From assembly GCA_963747595.1 (NCBI GenBank), contig CAVVFO010000001.1, positions 310,001 to 374,000 of the forward strand: 64,000 nt of DNA. Direction: 5' to 3'. The position numbers and the translations under genes are program-made. Under the pieces are notes generated by a model that did no database searches, was not told the DNA's origin, and saw only the letters and a program-made list of their open reading frames with translations. This document shows, in pieces, positions 43,681 through 52,201 of the stretch (its first letter is position 1; every line of letters starts with the position of its first letter). This DNA is from Oleiagrimonas sp963747595. Its GTDB lineage: Bacteria > Pseudomonadota > Gammaproteobacteria > Xanthomonadales > Rhodanobacteraceae.

Positions 43681-44739
43681 TCAGTGGCCTCGTACGTGGC
43701 CTGATCCGGTACGGGCAGCTGCATGCGATGGCGCCGGCAGCGGGACACCGGCCTTCACCGGGATACCGAAATCGGGAGTGCCGTCAGCGGTCCAGTGGAA
43801 CGGCTGCATGCGTGGCGAGCGGCGCGAGCCGCATTTTTCGTGGGCGCCGGAGTTGGCGTGGTAGATGATCCACTGCTGACTGCCGTCGGGAGAGGTAAAG
43901 AAGGCGTTGTGTCCCGGTGCATAGACGCTGTGGGCGGCTGATTCGGCGAAGACCGGATGGTCGGACTTGCTCCAGCTGTCAGGTTGGGTGAGGTCGGCAC
44001 TGGCGTGCGCGGTCAGCATGCCCAGGGCATAGTGATCCGACCAGCAGGCACTGGCGGAATAGGTCAGGAAGACCTTGTCGCCCGGCCCGTGAAGGAATTC
44101 GGGCGCTTCCATGATCTTGCGGCCGCCGTACATTTCCCAGGGATGCGTGGGGTGCGCGATGTCAACCTGCGGGGACGACAAGGTCCACGGGTTGCGCATG
44201 GGGGCGATGACCAGATCGCTGTGGTCGCCGATATATGCCGAGTAGACGAAATACAGCTGGTGGTGCAGCTTGAAAACTGTGGGATCGATCCCGCTATGGC
44301 GCGTATTCAACATGCCCTTGTCGACCCAATGGCCGCGGGTCGGGTCATCCGAGGTGTTTCTCAAGACAAAGATGTGGCGGTGCGCATCGTCGTCGTGCGC
44401 CTTGCTGGCGGCGGTGTAGTACAGATACCAAGCGCCGTGGATGTAATGCAGTTCCGGCGCCCAGATCGAGGTTGAATTGGGCCCCGTGGCAGGTTCCCGC
44501 CAGACCACCGTGGACGGTGCCTGGGCAAGCTTCGCCATGTCCCGGGTTTTCCACAGGGCGATCCGGTTTCCCAACGTGTTGGTGTAGTAGTAGATGCCGT
44601 TGCGCTGCGTCACCCAGGGATCGGGGCCCGAGGGCAGCAGCGGGTTGGTGAACGTTTCGCTGCCGGAGGGCAGCGCGCATGTGGTCCATGGCGCAACCAG
44701 CAACGTGATGGCGAGTGCGGTGAGCAGCCGGAGTGACAT
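43681..44739 (-). CDS. glycoside hydrolase family 43 protein (arabinanase-like)
   Basis: A 352-residue secreted enzyme: signal peptide MSLRLLTALAITLLVAPWTTC, then a five-bladed beta-propeller typical of GH43. The catalytic base is Asp40 in SGPDPWV, the pKa modulator is the Asp in SGIDPTVFKLHHQLYF, and the general acid is the Glu in MEAPEFLHGPGDKVF. APELHYIHGAWYLYYTA is a family hallmark. Endo-arabinanase or arabinofuranosidase activity on plant polysaccharide is likely; specificity cannot be told. No sugar transporter or regulator is adjacent. Confidence 0.87.
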   Translation of the reverse strand: MSLRLLTALAITLLVAPWTTCALPSGSETFTNPLLPSGPDPWVTQRNGIYYYTNTLGNRIALWKTRDMAKLAQAPSTVVWREPATGPNSTSIWAPELHYIHGAWYLYYTAASKAHDDDAHRHIFVLRNTSDDPTRGHWVDKGMLNTRHSGIDPTVFKLHHQLYFVYSAYIGDHSDLVIAPMRNPWTLSSPQVDIAHPTHPWEMYGGRKIMEAPEFLHGPGDKVFLTYSASACWSDHYALGMLTAHASADLTQPDSWSKSDHPVFAESAAHSVYAPGHNAFFTSPDGSQQWIIYHANSGAHEKCGSRRSPRMQPFHWTADGTPDFGIPVKAGVPLPAPSHAAARTGSGHVRGH

Positions 44740-44857
44740 GTATGGATGGCCTCGGGTGGCGACAAGGAGACTGTCATCGAGGCCTATGTAAACATATGGT
44801 ATGAATAAACCACATCGGCATTCATGCCCCGTATGCCCACGTGCCCATGTGCCGCGT

Positions 44858-46744
44858 TCAGCCGTGGGCGGCGCGGGCGCCGGCAGTGCGGGGAAAGCGC
44901 GCCATGATGGCGCGGCACATGGAGGGCAGATCCATACCGCCCATGCTCAGCACCTCTTCGCGGCTGCCGTGTTCCAGATACGCGTCGGGCAGACCCAGAT
45001 GCAGGATCGGCGTGTGCATGTCGTGTGCGGCCAGGCATTCGGCGACTCCCGAGCCGGCGCCTCCCGCCACGGCGTTGTCTTCGAGCGTGACCAGGCCGCC
45101 GTGACTTTCCGCCAGCTCCAGCAGAAGCGCTTCGTCCAGAGGTTTGACGAAGCGCATGTTGACCAGCGTCGCATCCAGGTCCGCCGCCAGCTGCGCCGCC
45201 ATCGGCAGCATGGCACCGAACGAGAGCAGAGCCAGGCCATGCCCGCGACGGCGCAGTTCGGCCTTGCCGATGGGCAGGGTTTCCAGCGCCTCATGGATGG
45301 CCACGCCGGGGCCGCTGCCGCGCGGGTAGCGCACGGCAGCCGGGCCGGCGTGGCGGAAGCCGGTAGTCAGCATGGCGCGGCATTCGTTTTCGTCGGCTGG
45401 CGCCATGATCACCATATTGGGCAGGCAGCGCAGATAGGTCAGGTCGAAACTCCCTGAATGCGTGGCGCCATCCGGGCCGACCACGCCGGCACGGTCGATG
45501 GCAAAGGTGACGTCCAGGTTCTGCAGTGCCACATCGTGCACGGTCTGGTCGTAGGCACGCTGCAGGAACGTGGAATAGATCGCCACCACCGGTTTGGCGC
45601 CTTCGCAGGCCATGCCGGCGGCCAGTGTGACGGCGTGCTGCTCGGCGATGCCGACATCGAAGTAACGCCGCGGATATTCACGCGAGAAACGCACCAAGCC
45701 GGAGCCTTCGCGCATGGCCGGGGTGATGGCGTACAGCGAGGCATCCGCGGCGGCCATGTCGCACAGCCAGTCGCCGAACACGTTGGTGTAGCTAGGCTTG
45801 CCCGGCTTTTTCTTCTCCACACCCTCCTGCGGGTCGAATGGGCCTACGGCGTGGTAGGCAATCTGCTCGCTTTCCGCCGGAGCGTAGCCTTTGCCCTTGG
45901 TGGTGATCACGTGCAGCAGCTGCGGACCGGGCAGGTCCTTGACCGTGCGCAGCGCGGCGACCAGCGATTCCATGTCGTGCCCGTCGATGGGGCCGGTGTA
46001 GTGGAAACCCAGTTCCTCGAACAGCGTGGAGGGGACGAACATGCCTTTGGCATGCTCTTCCCAGCGCTTGAAGAAGCGTCCGGCGAACGACTGTTTCGGA
46101 ATGGCCCGCTTGGCGCGCTCGCGCCAGCTGTTCAGGGTGCGGCTGGCCAGCAGGCGCGCCAGCATCTTGGTCATGGCGCCCACGTTTTCGCTGATCGACA
46201 TGCCGTTGTCGTTGAGGATCACCAGCATGTCCGGTTCCACGTCGCCCCCGTGATTCAGCGCCTCGAAGGCCAGGCCGGCGGTCATGGCGCCGTCGCCGAT
46301 GACGGCGACGACCTTGCGCGCATCGCCGCGACGCTGGTTGGCGATGGCCATGCCCAGCGCGGCCGAGATCGAGGTGGACGAGTGGCCGACTCCGAATGTG
46401 TCGTAATCGCTTTCCTCGCGTCGCGGGAACGGCGCCAGGCCATCCTTCTTCTTGATGGTGGTGATGCGTTCGCGGCGACCGGTGAGAATCTTGTGCGGAT
46501 AGCATTGATGACCCACGTCCCACACCAGGCGGTCGTTGGGCGTGTCGTAAAGCCAGTGCAGGGCCACGGTCAGCTCGACCACGCCCAGCCCTGCGCCGAA
46601 ATGGCCGCCGGAACTCGCCACGGCCTCGATCAGATAGGCGCGCAGTTCGTCGGCGATGTCCTGAAGCTCGGATTCGGGCAGAGAGCGCAGATCGACGGGC
46701 GTGTCGATGCGCGCCAGGCGCGGGAAACGGTTGAGGTCGATCAT
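44858..46744 (-). CDS. dxs: 1-deoxy-D-xylulose-5-phosphate synthase
   Basis: A 628-residue thiamine-diphosphate enzyme that condenses pyruvate and glyceraldehyde 3-phosphate, the first step of the MEP isoprenoid pathway. Motifs: SSGGHFGAGLGVVELTVALH, WDVGHQCYPHKILTGR, the ThDP motif GDGAMTAGLAFEALNHGG, DRAGVVGPDGATHSGSFDL and RYPRGSGPG near the C terminus. Start at 46744 (MIDLNRFPRLARI) matches the family; Met at 46753 is 3 codons earlier. A run of C-terminal Ala/Arg residues is normal. Confidence 0.96.
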   Translation of the reverse strand: MIDLNRFPRLARIDTPVDLRSLPESELQDIADELRAYLIEAVASSGGHFGAGLGVVELTVALHWLYDTPNDRLVWDVGHQCYPHKILTGRRERITTIKKKDGLAPFPRREESDYDTFGVGHSSTSISAALGMAIANQRRGDARKVVAVIGDGAMTAGLAFEALNHGGDVEPDMLVILNDNGMSISENVGAMTKMLARLLASRTLNSWRERAKRAIPKQSFAGRFFKRWEEHAKGMFVPSTLFEELGFHYTGPIDGHDMESLVAALRTVKDLPGPQLLHVITTKGKGYAPAESEQIAYHAVGPFDPQEGVEKKKPGKPSYTNVFGDWLCDMAAADASLYAITPAMREGSGLVRFSREYPRRYFDVGIAEQHAVTLAAGMACEGAKPVVAIYSTFLQRAYDQTVHDVALQNLDVTFAIDRAGVVGPDGATHSGSFDLTYLRCLPNMVIMAPADENECRAMLTTGFRHAGPAAVRYPRGSGPGVAIHEALETLPIGKAELRRRGHGLALLSFGAMLPMAAQLAADLDATLVNMRFVKPLDEALLLELAESHGGLVTLEDNAVAGGAGSGVAECLAAHDMHTPILHLGLPDAYLEHGSREEVLSMGGMDLPSMCRAIMARFPRTAGARAAHG

Positions 46745-46897
46745 GCGGCTCATTTTCGCACTAAAGCGTGTGGGATGTGTGTAGCTGGAGCGCGTTCGCG
46801 TGCATCGCAGGCTGCTTCCGATCGTCATGTTGCCGGGCCGGCGTGGCCATGACAGGCGCAAAGCGGGGCAGGCCGCGGGCAATGGAGCGCGGTACGT

Positions 46898-47494
46898 TCA
46901 GACCGGCCTGCGGTCACGCGGCAGATGGTTGACCAGGAATTCCATCTGGTCGGCCAGGATATTGCGATTGGACAGGATCAGGTGCTCCACCCAGCTGGGG
47001 CGGAACGGCACCGCCAGCAGCGGCATGTGCGCCTGCTGCGGCGTCCGGTTGCCCTTGCGCATGTTGCAATGCGTGCAGGCGGCGACCACATTTTCCCACT
47101 CGTCGCGGCCACCCTTGGAGACCGGCAGGACGTGATCCCGGGTCAGTTCATGGCGATGAAAGTGGTTGCCGCAATACAGGCACAGATGCCGGTCCCGCGC
47201 AAACAGTGTGGCATTGGAGAGCGCCGGCGCCGGATCCAGCGTGCGATGCCGGCACTGTCCGGTGCTGGCGATGATCGGGTGCAGGCCGAGGACCGACTGT
47301 TCGCCGGTGTCGCGTCGCGTGCCACCGTGCACAGTCAGGCACGGGTCGCCCAGGGTCCAGGCCACCACGTCACGGACATACAGGCACACGGCGTCCTGCC
47401 AGCTGATCCAGTCCAGGATGCGGCCGGTGACATCCAGCGCCAGCAAACGCGTGGAATGCAGGTCCGGCGCGCGATGAGTGACGTCTGTCAGCAT
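46898..47494 (-). CDS. HNH endonuclease family protein
   Basis: A 198-residue protein with a C-terminal HNH domain: zinc-knuckle CLYCGNHF, the HNH core LTRDHVLPVSKGGRDEWENV, and CTHCNMRKGN. The N-terminal half (LLALDVTGRILDWISWQDAV..YVRDVV) matches the widespread bacterial HNH proteins of the 'ALDV-type' found in many proteobacterial chromosomes with unknown function. No restriction, phage or inteins genes are adjacent, so it is probably a chromosomal housekeeping variant. Confidence 0.88.
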   Translation of the reverse strand: MLTDVTHRAPDLHSTRLLALDVTGRILDWISWQDAVCLYVRDVVAWTLGDPCLTVHGGTRRDTGEQSVLGLHPIIASTGQCRHRTLDPAPALSNATLFARDRHLCLYCGNHFHRHELTRDHVLPVSKGGRDEWENVVAACTHCNMRKGNRTPQQAHMPLLAVPFRPSWVEHLILSNRNILADQMEFLVNHLPRDRRPV

Positions 47495-47734
47495 GCGGAG
47501 TGTCCTTCACGGTTTCGAGACAGCGGCCCTGCCGCCTGTGCGAATCGATCAGAGAATCCTTTGTCTGAGCATAGCGGAAAATGAAGACAGTGATGCGCAT
47601 CCGGTTGGACATGGGCCGAGGGCGCCGGATGGGGCATTACGTGTTGCCGGGCAACACTGATATCATCGGGCGTTCAACGCGACTGATCGCTGATGCATGA
47701 GGTGTGCACCGCGGCGACTGATGAGGATTTGAAC

Positions 47735-48526
47735 GTGGCAGAAGTGATTTTTTATGAGCGTCCGGTACCGCTGAATCGTGCCGACCACCGTGATTTGCGC
47801 ATCCGCCCCATGCCGGGTGTGGGCTTTGCCTCCAAGGCGCACTCCGTGCCGTTGACTGGCGTCGAGTTCATCCAGGCGGCACGTGACTTTCCCATTCTCT
47901 TCGCCGGGAACAGCGAAGCCGATGCGGGCCCCATGGCTCTGCTGGGATTGCGCGAGAGCGAAAACCTGATGGTCGACGAGGACGGCACGTGGGAGCAGGG
48001 CGCCTACATTCCCGCGTTCATCCGGCGCTATCCATTCGTCCTGGCGGAGAAGCCGGAAGGCCAGGAGGGCGACGATTTCACCGTCTTTCTGGATGAAGCC
48101 TATGCGGGCTTCAATAAAGACGAAGGCGATCGCCTGTTCAACGAGGATGGCAGCGATACCGAGATGCTGCAGAACGCCGTGCGTTTCCTGGGCGAATTCC
48201 AGGATCAGGTCAAGCATACGCAGGCGCTGATGGCGCGGCTGCGGGAGCTGGAATTGCTGGAGGCGCGCTCGATTCGCATCGAGAGCAGTCAGGAAGGCAG
48301 CAAGAACCTGGTGCTGAACGGCCTGTACGTGGTCAATGAGGAGAAGCTGCAGAAACTCGACGCGGACGTGGTCCACGACATGTTCAAGAAGGGCCAGTTG
48401 GCCTGGGTGATGGCGCACCTGATGTCGCTGGGCAACATCGAGCGACTGGTGGCGCGCTTGAACAAGCACACCGCGAGCGAAATGGAACAGGCGGCAGATA
48501 CGGCGTCCACTTCCACCGTCAACTGA
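47735..48526 (+). CDS. SapC family protein
   Basis: A 263-residue protein of the SapC family, named after the Campylobacter fetus S-layer secretion gene region but of unknown function in other proteobacteria. Hallmarks: ERPVPLNRADHRDLRI, AHSVPLTGVEFIQAARDFPI, IPAFIRRYPFVLAE and QLAWVMAHLMSLGNI near the end. GTG at 47735 is the best start because GAGGA lies 7 nt upstream; an ATG at 47693 would add 14 non-conserved residues. Monocistronic with a terminator 23 nt downstream. Confidence 0.87.
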   Translation: MAEVIFYERPVPLNRADHRDLRIRPMPGVGFASKAHSVPLTGVEFIQAARDFPILFAGNSEADAGPMALLGLRESENLMVDEDGTWEQGAYIPAFIRRYPFVLAEKPEGQEGDDFTVFLDEAYAGFNKDEGDRLFNEDGSDTEMLQNAVRFLGEFQDQVKHTQALMARLRELELLEARSIRIESSQEGSKNLVLNGLYVVNEEKLQKLDADVVHDMFKKGQLAWVMAHLMSLGNIERLVARLNKHTASEMEQAADTASTSTVN

Positions 48527-48548
48527 GCGTACGCGACGCATGCGTAAA

Positions 48549-48586
48549 AAAAACGCCCTGGTATCGGCCTGATACCGGGGCGTTTT
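48549..48586. terminator. bidirectional rho-independent terminator
   Basis: AAAACGCCC and GGTATC pair with GATACC and GGGGCGTTTT; A runs upstream and T runs downstream allow termination in both directions, serving the SapC-like gene and the convergent GNAT gene. Confidence 0.88.
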
Positions 48587-48662
48587 CATTTGCCGCACCG
48601 CATGCGCACTCGCTGACCACGCACGATCCCCGAAGCCGTGCGCTGCAGCCCCATGTCTCAGC

Positions 48663-49148
48663 TCAGCGCAAGGGCTTGCTCATGCGCACCAGATCCACGT
48701 CGTAGCCGTGTTTCTCGTACAGGGAGCGTGCCCGTTCGTTGCCTGGAAAAACCGCCAGGGACATCAGGTGGCAGCGGTGTTCGGCAGCCCATTCCTCGGC
48801 ATGGGCCAGCAGCGCGTGGCCGGCGCCGCGGCTCTCGAAGCTGCGGTCCACGGCCAGATCGGAAATATGGCAGTTCACGCGTCCGTTGAAGAAGTCCGTC
48901 ACCTTCTGCAGGTGCATGAATCCGGCACGCTGCGCATCGCTGTCCTCGGCCACGAACATGAAGCTGTTGGCTGGCTGATCCTGCAGGTGATGATGCAGGT
49001 CGCGACGGATGCCCTCGATGCATTCGTTGCGCCGCCGCCACGATGGCAACTGGAAATCCACGAAGCGTGATACCAGTCCGATGATGAAGTCATCGTCATC
49101 GGCGTCGGCGAGGCGGATGAGGAATCTGGAGTCGGTCGAATCGATCAT
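48663..49148 (-). CDS. GNAT family N-acetyltransferase
   Basis: A 161-residue acetyltransferase. The acetyl-CoA loop is AVDRSFESRGAGHALLAHAE and the C-terminal part SLYEKHGYDVDLVRMSKPL follows the GNAT pattern (N-x-x-A-R-x-x-Y-x-x-x-G). It resembles YhfO/small-molecule acetyltransferases; the substrate is unknown. Convergent with the SapC-like gene and separated from sodB by a 201-bp gap. Confidence 0.87.
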   Translation of the reverse strand: MIDSTDSRFLIRLADADDDDFIIGLVSRFVDFQLPSWRRRNECIEGIRRDLHHHLQDQPANSFMFVAEDSDAQRAGFMHLQKVTDFFNGRVNCHISDLAVDRSFESRGAGHALLAHAEEWAAEHRCHLMSLAVFPGNERARSLYEKHGYDVDLVRMSKPLR

Positions 49149-49288
49149 GATGTGTGCTGAACAGAGCGGGCCCTGTGGCTTTCTACACCCAGTCGCAACG
49201 CGAGGGAAGCACGGCGTGGGACCGCCACGACAGATGCCTCCGTGCGCGACATCGTCGCAGCGGAGACGAGCCTCGCCCGCACGCGGAT

Positions 49289-49322
49289 CGGGCCGTCCTG
49301 GCAGGAGCGCCAGGACGGCCCG
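49289..49322. terminator. strong GC hairpin downstream of sodB
   Basis: CGGGCCGTCCTGGC (49289-49302) pairs perfectly with GCCAGGACGGCCCG (49309-49322), 28 nt after the sodB stop on the minus strand. No T run follows on either strand, so it may be a transcript-stabilising hairpin rather than a classical terminator. Confidence 0.6.
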
Positions 49323-49349
49323 AACGCGGGAGCATCGTGCGGTGCGGGG

Positions 49350-49928
49350 CTACGCCATGTTGGACGCGGCGAAGTCCCAGTTGACGAGGTTCCAGAATGC
49401 ATCGATGTATTTGGGCCGCGCATTGCGATAATCGATGTAGTAGGCATGCTCCCAGACATCGATGGTCAACAGCGGCTTGTCGGAGCCGGTGATGGGCGTG
49501 GCCGCATTGGACGTGTTGACGATGCCCAGCGAGCCATCGGAACGCTGTACCAGCCAGGTCCAGCCGGAGCCGAAATTGCCGGCAGCCGAGTCGCTGAACT
49601 GCTCGCGGAACTTGTCCACCGAGCCGAAGGCCTTGGTGATGGCGTCAGCCAGCGTGCCGTCGGGATCGCCGCCGCCGTCCGGGCTCATGCAGTTCCAGTA
49701 GAAGGTGTGGTTCCACACCTGCGCGGCATTGTTGAACGTGCCGCCCTTGGCCTGCTTGATGATGTCTTCCAGCGAGGCGTCGGCGTATTCGCCGCCTTCG
49801 ATGGCCTTGTTGAGCTTGGTGACGTAGCCCTGATGATGCTTGCCGTAATGGTACTCGAGCGTCTCCGCGGAAATATGCGGCTCGAGGGCGTTCTTTTCGT
49901 AGGGAAGTGGGGGAAGTTCAATCGCCAT
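49350..49928 (-). CDS. sodB: superoxide dismutase [Fe]
   Basis: A 192-residue cytoplasmic Fe-type superoxide dismutase. Metal ligands His27 (LEYHYGKHHQGYV), the His in AAQVWNHTFYWNCMSP, and the Asp/His of TIDVWEHAYYIDYRN are all present. FNNAAQVWNH with the following Gln-poor pattern and the N terminus MAIELPPLPY are typical of SodB. Divergent from grxD with a 149-bp promoter region. Confidence 0.96.
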   Translation of the reverse strand: MAIELPPLPYEKNALEPHISAETLEYHYGKHHQGYVTKLNKAIEGGEYADASLEDIIKQAKGGTFNNAAQVWNHTFYWNCMSPDGGGDPDGTLADAITKAFGSVDKFREQFSDSAAGNFGSGWTWLVQRSDGSLGIVNTSNAATPITGSDKPLLTIDVWEHAYYIDYRNARPKYIDAFWNLVNWDFAASNMA

Positions 49929-50077
49929 GAGTACAGTCTCCTTGGGCTTTGGGCTTTGGGCGGAAGATGGGACGGCGCCGCGGCCGACCCGTGTTCAGAG
50001 CGTGTCGCGCCTTGCCGCGATACACTATCGAGCTGTTGGCGCCAAGGCGCTGCCCTGTTGAAGCATGCTGCAAACCT

Positions 50078-50401
50078 ATGGACGTTCTCGATCGCATCAA
50101 GGCCACTCTCGATGCCCATTCTATCGTGCTCTTCATGAAGGGCACGCCAACATTTCCCATGTGCGAATATTCCAGCCGTGCCGTTGCTGCGCTGAAGTCG
50201 GCCGGGGCCCGTTACCATGCGGTGAATATCCTTGCCGATCCCGAGATCCGCGCCAGCATGAAGGCCTATGCGAACTGGCCGACCTTTCCCCAGTTGTTCA
50301 TCCAGGGTGAGCTCATCGGCGGATGCGACATCATCGAGGAGCTGCTGGCGGCCGGCGAGTTGGCGCGGATTGCCGCGGAGTTGCATGAGGCTGGCGCGTG
50401 A
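50078..50401 (+). CDS. grxD: monothiol glutaredoxin Grx4-type
   Basis: A 107-residue monothiol glutaredoxin that binds a glutathione-ligated 2Fe-2S cluster and delivers it to target proteins. The active-site region is KGTPTFPMCEYSSRA, with the single Cys29; the usual CGFS is CEYS here. The glutathione-binding NWPTFPQLFIQGELIGGCDI follows the family. Start at 50078 (MDVLDRIKATL); the frame is open from 49949. Its stop overlaps the GTG start of the next gene (GTGA). Confidence 0.93.
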   Translation: MDVLDRIKATLDAHSIVLFMKGTPTFPMCEYSSRAVAALKSAGARYHAVNILADPEIRASMKAYANWPTFPQLFIQGELIGGCDIIEELLAAGELARIAAELHEAGA

Positions 50402-51237
50402 CGGCGCTGGAGACGGCGCAGCTTCCGCGACAGTGGGAGCCGCGGGAGGGCGCACTCGCCACGCGCGTGGTGCTGATCACCGGTGCCAGTGGCGGTTTGG
50501 GAGCCGCTGCGGCGCGCGCCTGTGCCGCAGCGGGCGCAACGGTCGTGCTGGTGGGGCGGCGCACGCGTGGACTGGAAGCGTTGTATGACGCCTTGATCGC
50601 GGCAGGTGCCCCCACGCCGGCGATCTGTCCGCTGGATCTGGAAACCGCCACGCCGGCGCAGTTCGGGGAATTGATGGACATGATCGAGCGGGAGCTCGGT
50701 CGCCTGGATGGCGTGCTGCATGCGGCAGCTCATTTCGACGGGCTGACGCCGTTGGGACAACACGCGCCGGATCAATGGTTGCGCACGCTGCAGGTGAACC
50801 TTTCCGCACCGTTTGCGTTGACCCAGGCGGCGCTGCCGCTGCTGGAGAAAGCGCCGGACGCCTCCGTGGTCTTCGTGCTGGACGACATCCAGCGCATGCG
50901 CCGCGCGCACTGGGGCGCATACGGCGTGGGCAAGGCCGCGCTGGAAGCGCTCGTGTCCATCTGGCATCAGGAGAGCACTGATGGCACGCTGCGCGTCGCC
51001 GCGCTGCTGCCGGCACCGATGCGTACGAAATTGCGGCGCATGGCGTGGTTCGGTGAAGCGACACAGGAGTTGCCCGACCCCGAGGCGACAGCGCAGGCCG
51101 CGGTCTACCTGTTGTCGACCGATGGGGCAGCGGCACGCGGCTGCGTACTGGATTTGCGTGCCCCGCAGGGCGGATCAAGGAGCGATAGCGACGGATCCGC
51201 CTGCTTGCCGGATGATCGGTTTGCTTCCCGCAAGTAG
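50398..51237 (+). CDS. YciK-like SDR oxidoreductase with REP-encoded tail
   Basis: A 279-residue classical short-chain dehydrogenase. NAD(P) motif LITGASGGLGAAAARACA near residue 25, the HAAAHFDGL active-site preceding segment, and Tyr-x3-Lys as YGVGKAALEAL. It resembles YciK, whose substrate is unknown. GTG start overlapping grxD (GTGA). Oddity: residues 257-279 are translated from REP copy F. In other copies this in-frame triplet is TAG; here it is CAG (51166-51168), so translation runs on through GGSRSDSDGSACL to a TAG inside the repeat's second half. An SDR of about 256 residues would be the expected length without the tail. Confidence 0.85.
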   Translation: MTALETAQLPRQWEPREGALATRVVLITGASGGLGAAAARACAAAGATVVLVGRRTRGLEALYDALIAAGAPTPAICPLDLETATPAQFGELMDMIERELGRLDGVLHAAAHFDGLTPLGQHAPDQWLRTLQVNLSAPFALTQAALPLLEKAPDASVVFVLDDIQRMRRAHWGAYGVGKAALEALVSIWHQESTDGTLRVAALLPAPMRTKLRRMAWFGEATQELPDPEATAQAAVYLLSTDGAAARGCVLDLRAPQGGSRSDSDGSACLPDDRFASRK

Positions 51238-51272
51238 GCGGCTCCGTCGCGTTGCTCCTTGAACCGACCTAC
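51165..51272. repeat. REP-like palindromic repeat pair, copy F
   Basis: Complete pair: GCAGGGCGGATCAAGGAGC, then GCGACGGATCCGCCTGC, a spacer, and GGCGGCTCCGTCGCGTTG followed by CTCCTTGAACCGACCTAC. Its left half is translated as the tail of the SDR gene because the leading TAG is CAG. Confidence 0.88.
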
Positions 51273-51370
51273 AACTGTCGCTTTCAACCGAAGAAGTCCC
51301 TTGCGGGATTGAGCCACCCTGCTGATCCTCGGCCCCACCCAACTCTCGATTCGCTGCGGAGCACCACCCC

Positions 51371-51982
51371 ATGGAAGCCCAGATGACCACGGTCTCGGCC
51401 GGTATCCTGCTGTTCCTGATCATGGATCCCATCGGCAACGTGCCGTTTTTCCTGTCGTTGTTGAAGGACGTGCCGCCGCGCCGGCGGCGGACGGTGATGG
51501 TGCGCGAGCTGCTGATTGCGCTGGCGGTGCTGCTGGCGTTCCTGTTTGGCGGCCAATATCTGCTGCGCGCGCTGCAATTGAAACAGGAGTCGGTGAGCAT
51601 TGGTGGCGGCATCGTGCTGTTCCTGATCGGCATCCGCATGGTGTTTCCGCCGGTCGATGGCGGCATTTTCGGCAAACCGGGCGAAGGCGAGCCATTCATC
51701 GTGCCCATGGCCATCCCGGGTGTGGCCGGCCCGTCGGCGATGGCGGCCTTGTTGCTGCTGACCAATTCGCAGCCGGGGCATACCGCGCAGTGGACCTTGG
51801 CACTCGTGCTTGCCTGGCTGGCCACATCGGCGATTCTGCTCAGTGCAACCTATCTTTTTCGCTGGCTCGGCCCCAGCGTCCTGACCGCCATGGAGCGGCT
51901 GATGGGCATGCTTCTGATCGCACTCTCGGTGCAGATGTTCCTCGGTGGCGTGGCGTCCTATTTGCATGGCGCCGGTTTCTAA
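51371..51982 (+). CDS. MarC family integral membrane protein
   Basis: A 203-residue membrane protein of the MarC (UPF0056) family with about six hydrophobic segments. Family hallmarks: LFLIMDPIGNVPFFLSLL near the start, IVLFLIGIRMVFPP, and PMAIPGVAGPSAMAALLLL. The function of MarC proteins is unknown; an early link with multiple antibiotic resistance was not upheld. Monocistronic, followed at once by a perfect 13-bp hairpin. Confidence 0.9.
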   Translation: MEAQMTTVSAGILLFLIMDPIGNVPFFLSLLKDVPPRRRRTVMVRELLIALAVLLAFLFGGQYLLRALQLKQESVSIGGGIVLFLIGIRMVFPPVDGGIFGKPGEGEPFIVPMAIPGVAGPSAMAALLLLTNSQPGHTAQWTLALVLAWLATSAILLSATYLFRWLGPSVLTAMERLMGMLLIALSVQMFLGGVASYLHGAGF

Positions 51983-52009
51983 GGAACCTCTGATTCAATC
52001 AGAGGTTCC
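51983..52009 (+). terminator. hairpin directly after marC-type gene
   Basis: GGAACCTCTGATT (51983-51995) and AATCAGAGGTTCC (51997-52009) form a perfect 13-bp palindrome starting right after the stop codon. No T run follows, so termination efficiency is uncertain; an mRNA-stabilising or protein-binding role is possible. Confidence 0.55.
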
Positions 52010-52201
52010 CCGGCACGTCTTCCCGTGGCTGTAACATTGTTCCCCCATCATGGGGCACGTACCATATGCACCGTGTCGACCTGCGGCCGTTCAAGTGGCC
52101 GATGTTGCTGCCCGAGCTTTTGTGGGGCCGTGTCGCGGTGATCCGCAACAGCGTACAGTCCGAAAGACCGCAGCCTGCAGAGGTTCCTGAGGGAGAAGGC
52201 C

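Noticed and set aside
46898..47494. HNH protein as part of a restriction or homing system
   Set aside because: No methylase, intein or intron features flank it, and its sequence fits the common chromosomal HNH family.
49289..49322. Hairpin after sodB as another REP copy
   Set aside because: Its stem sequence shares nothing with the REP consensus and it is present once.
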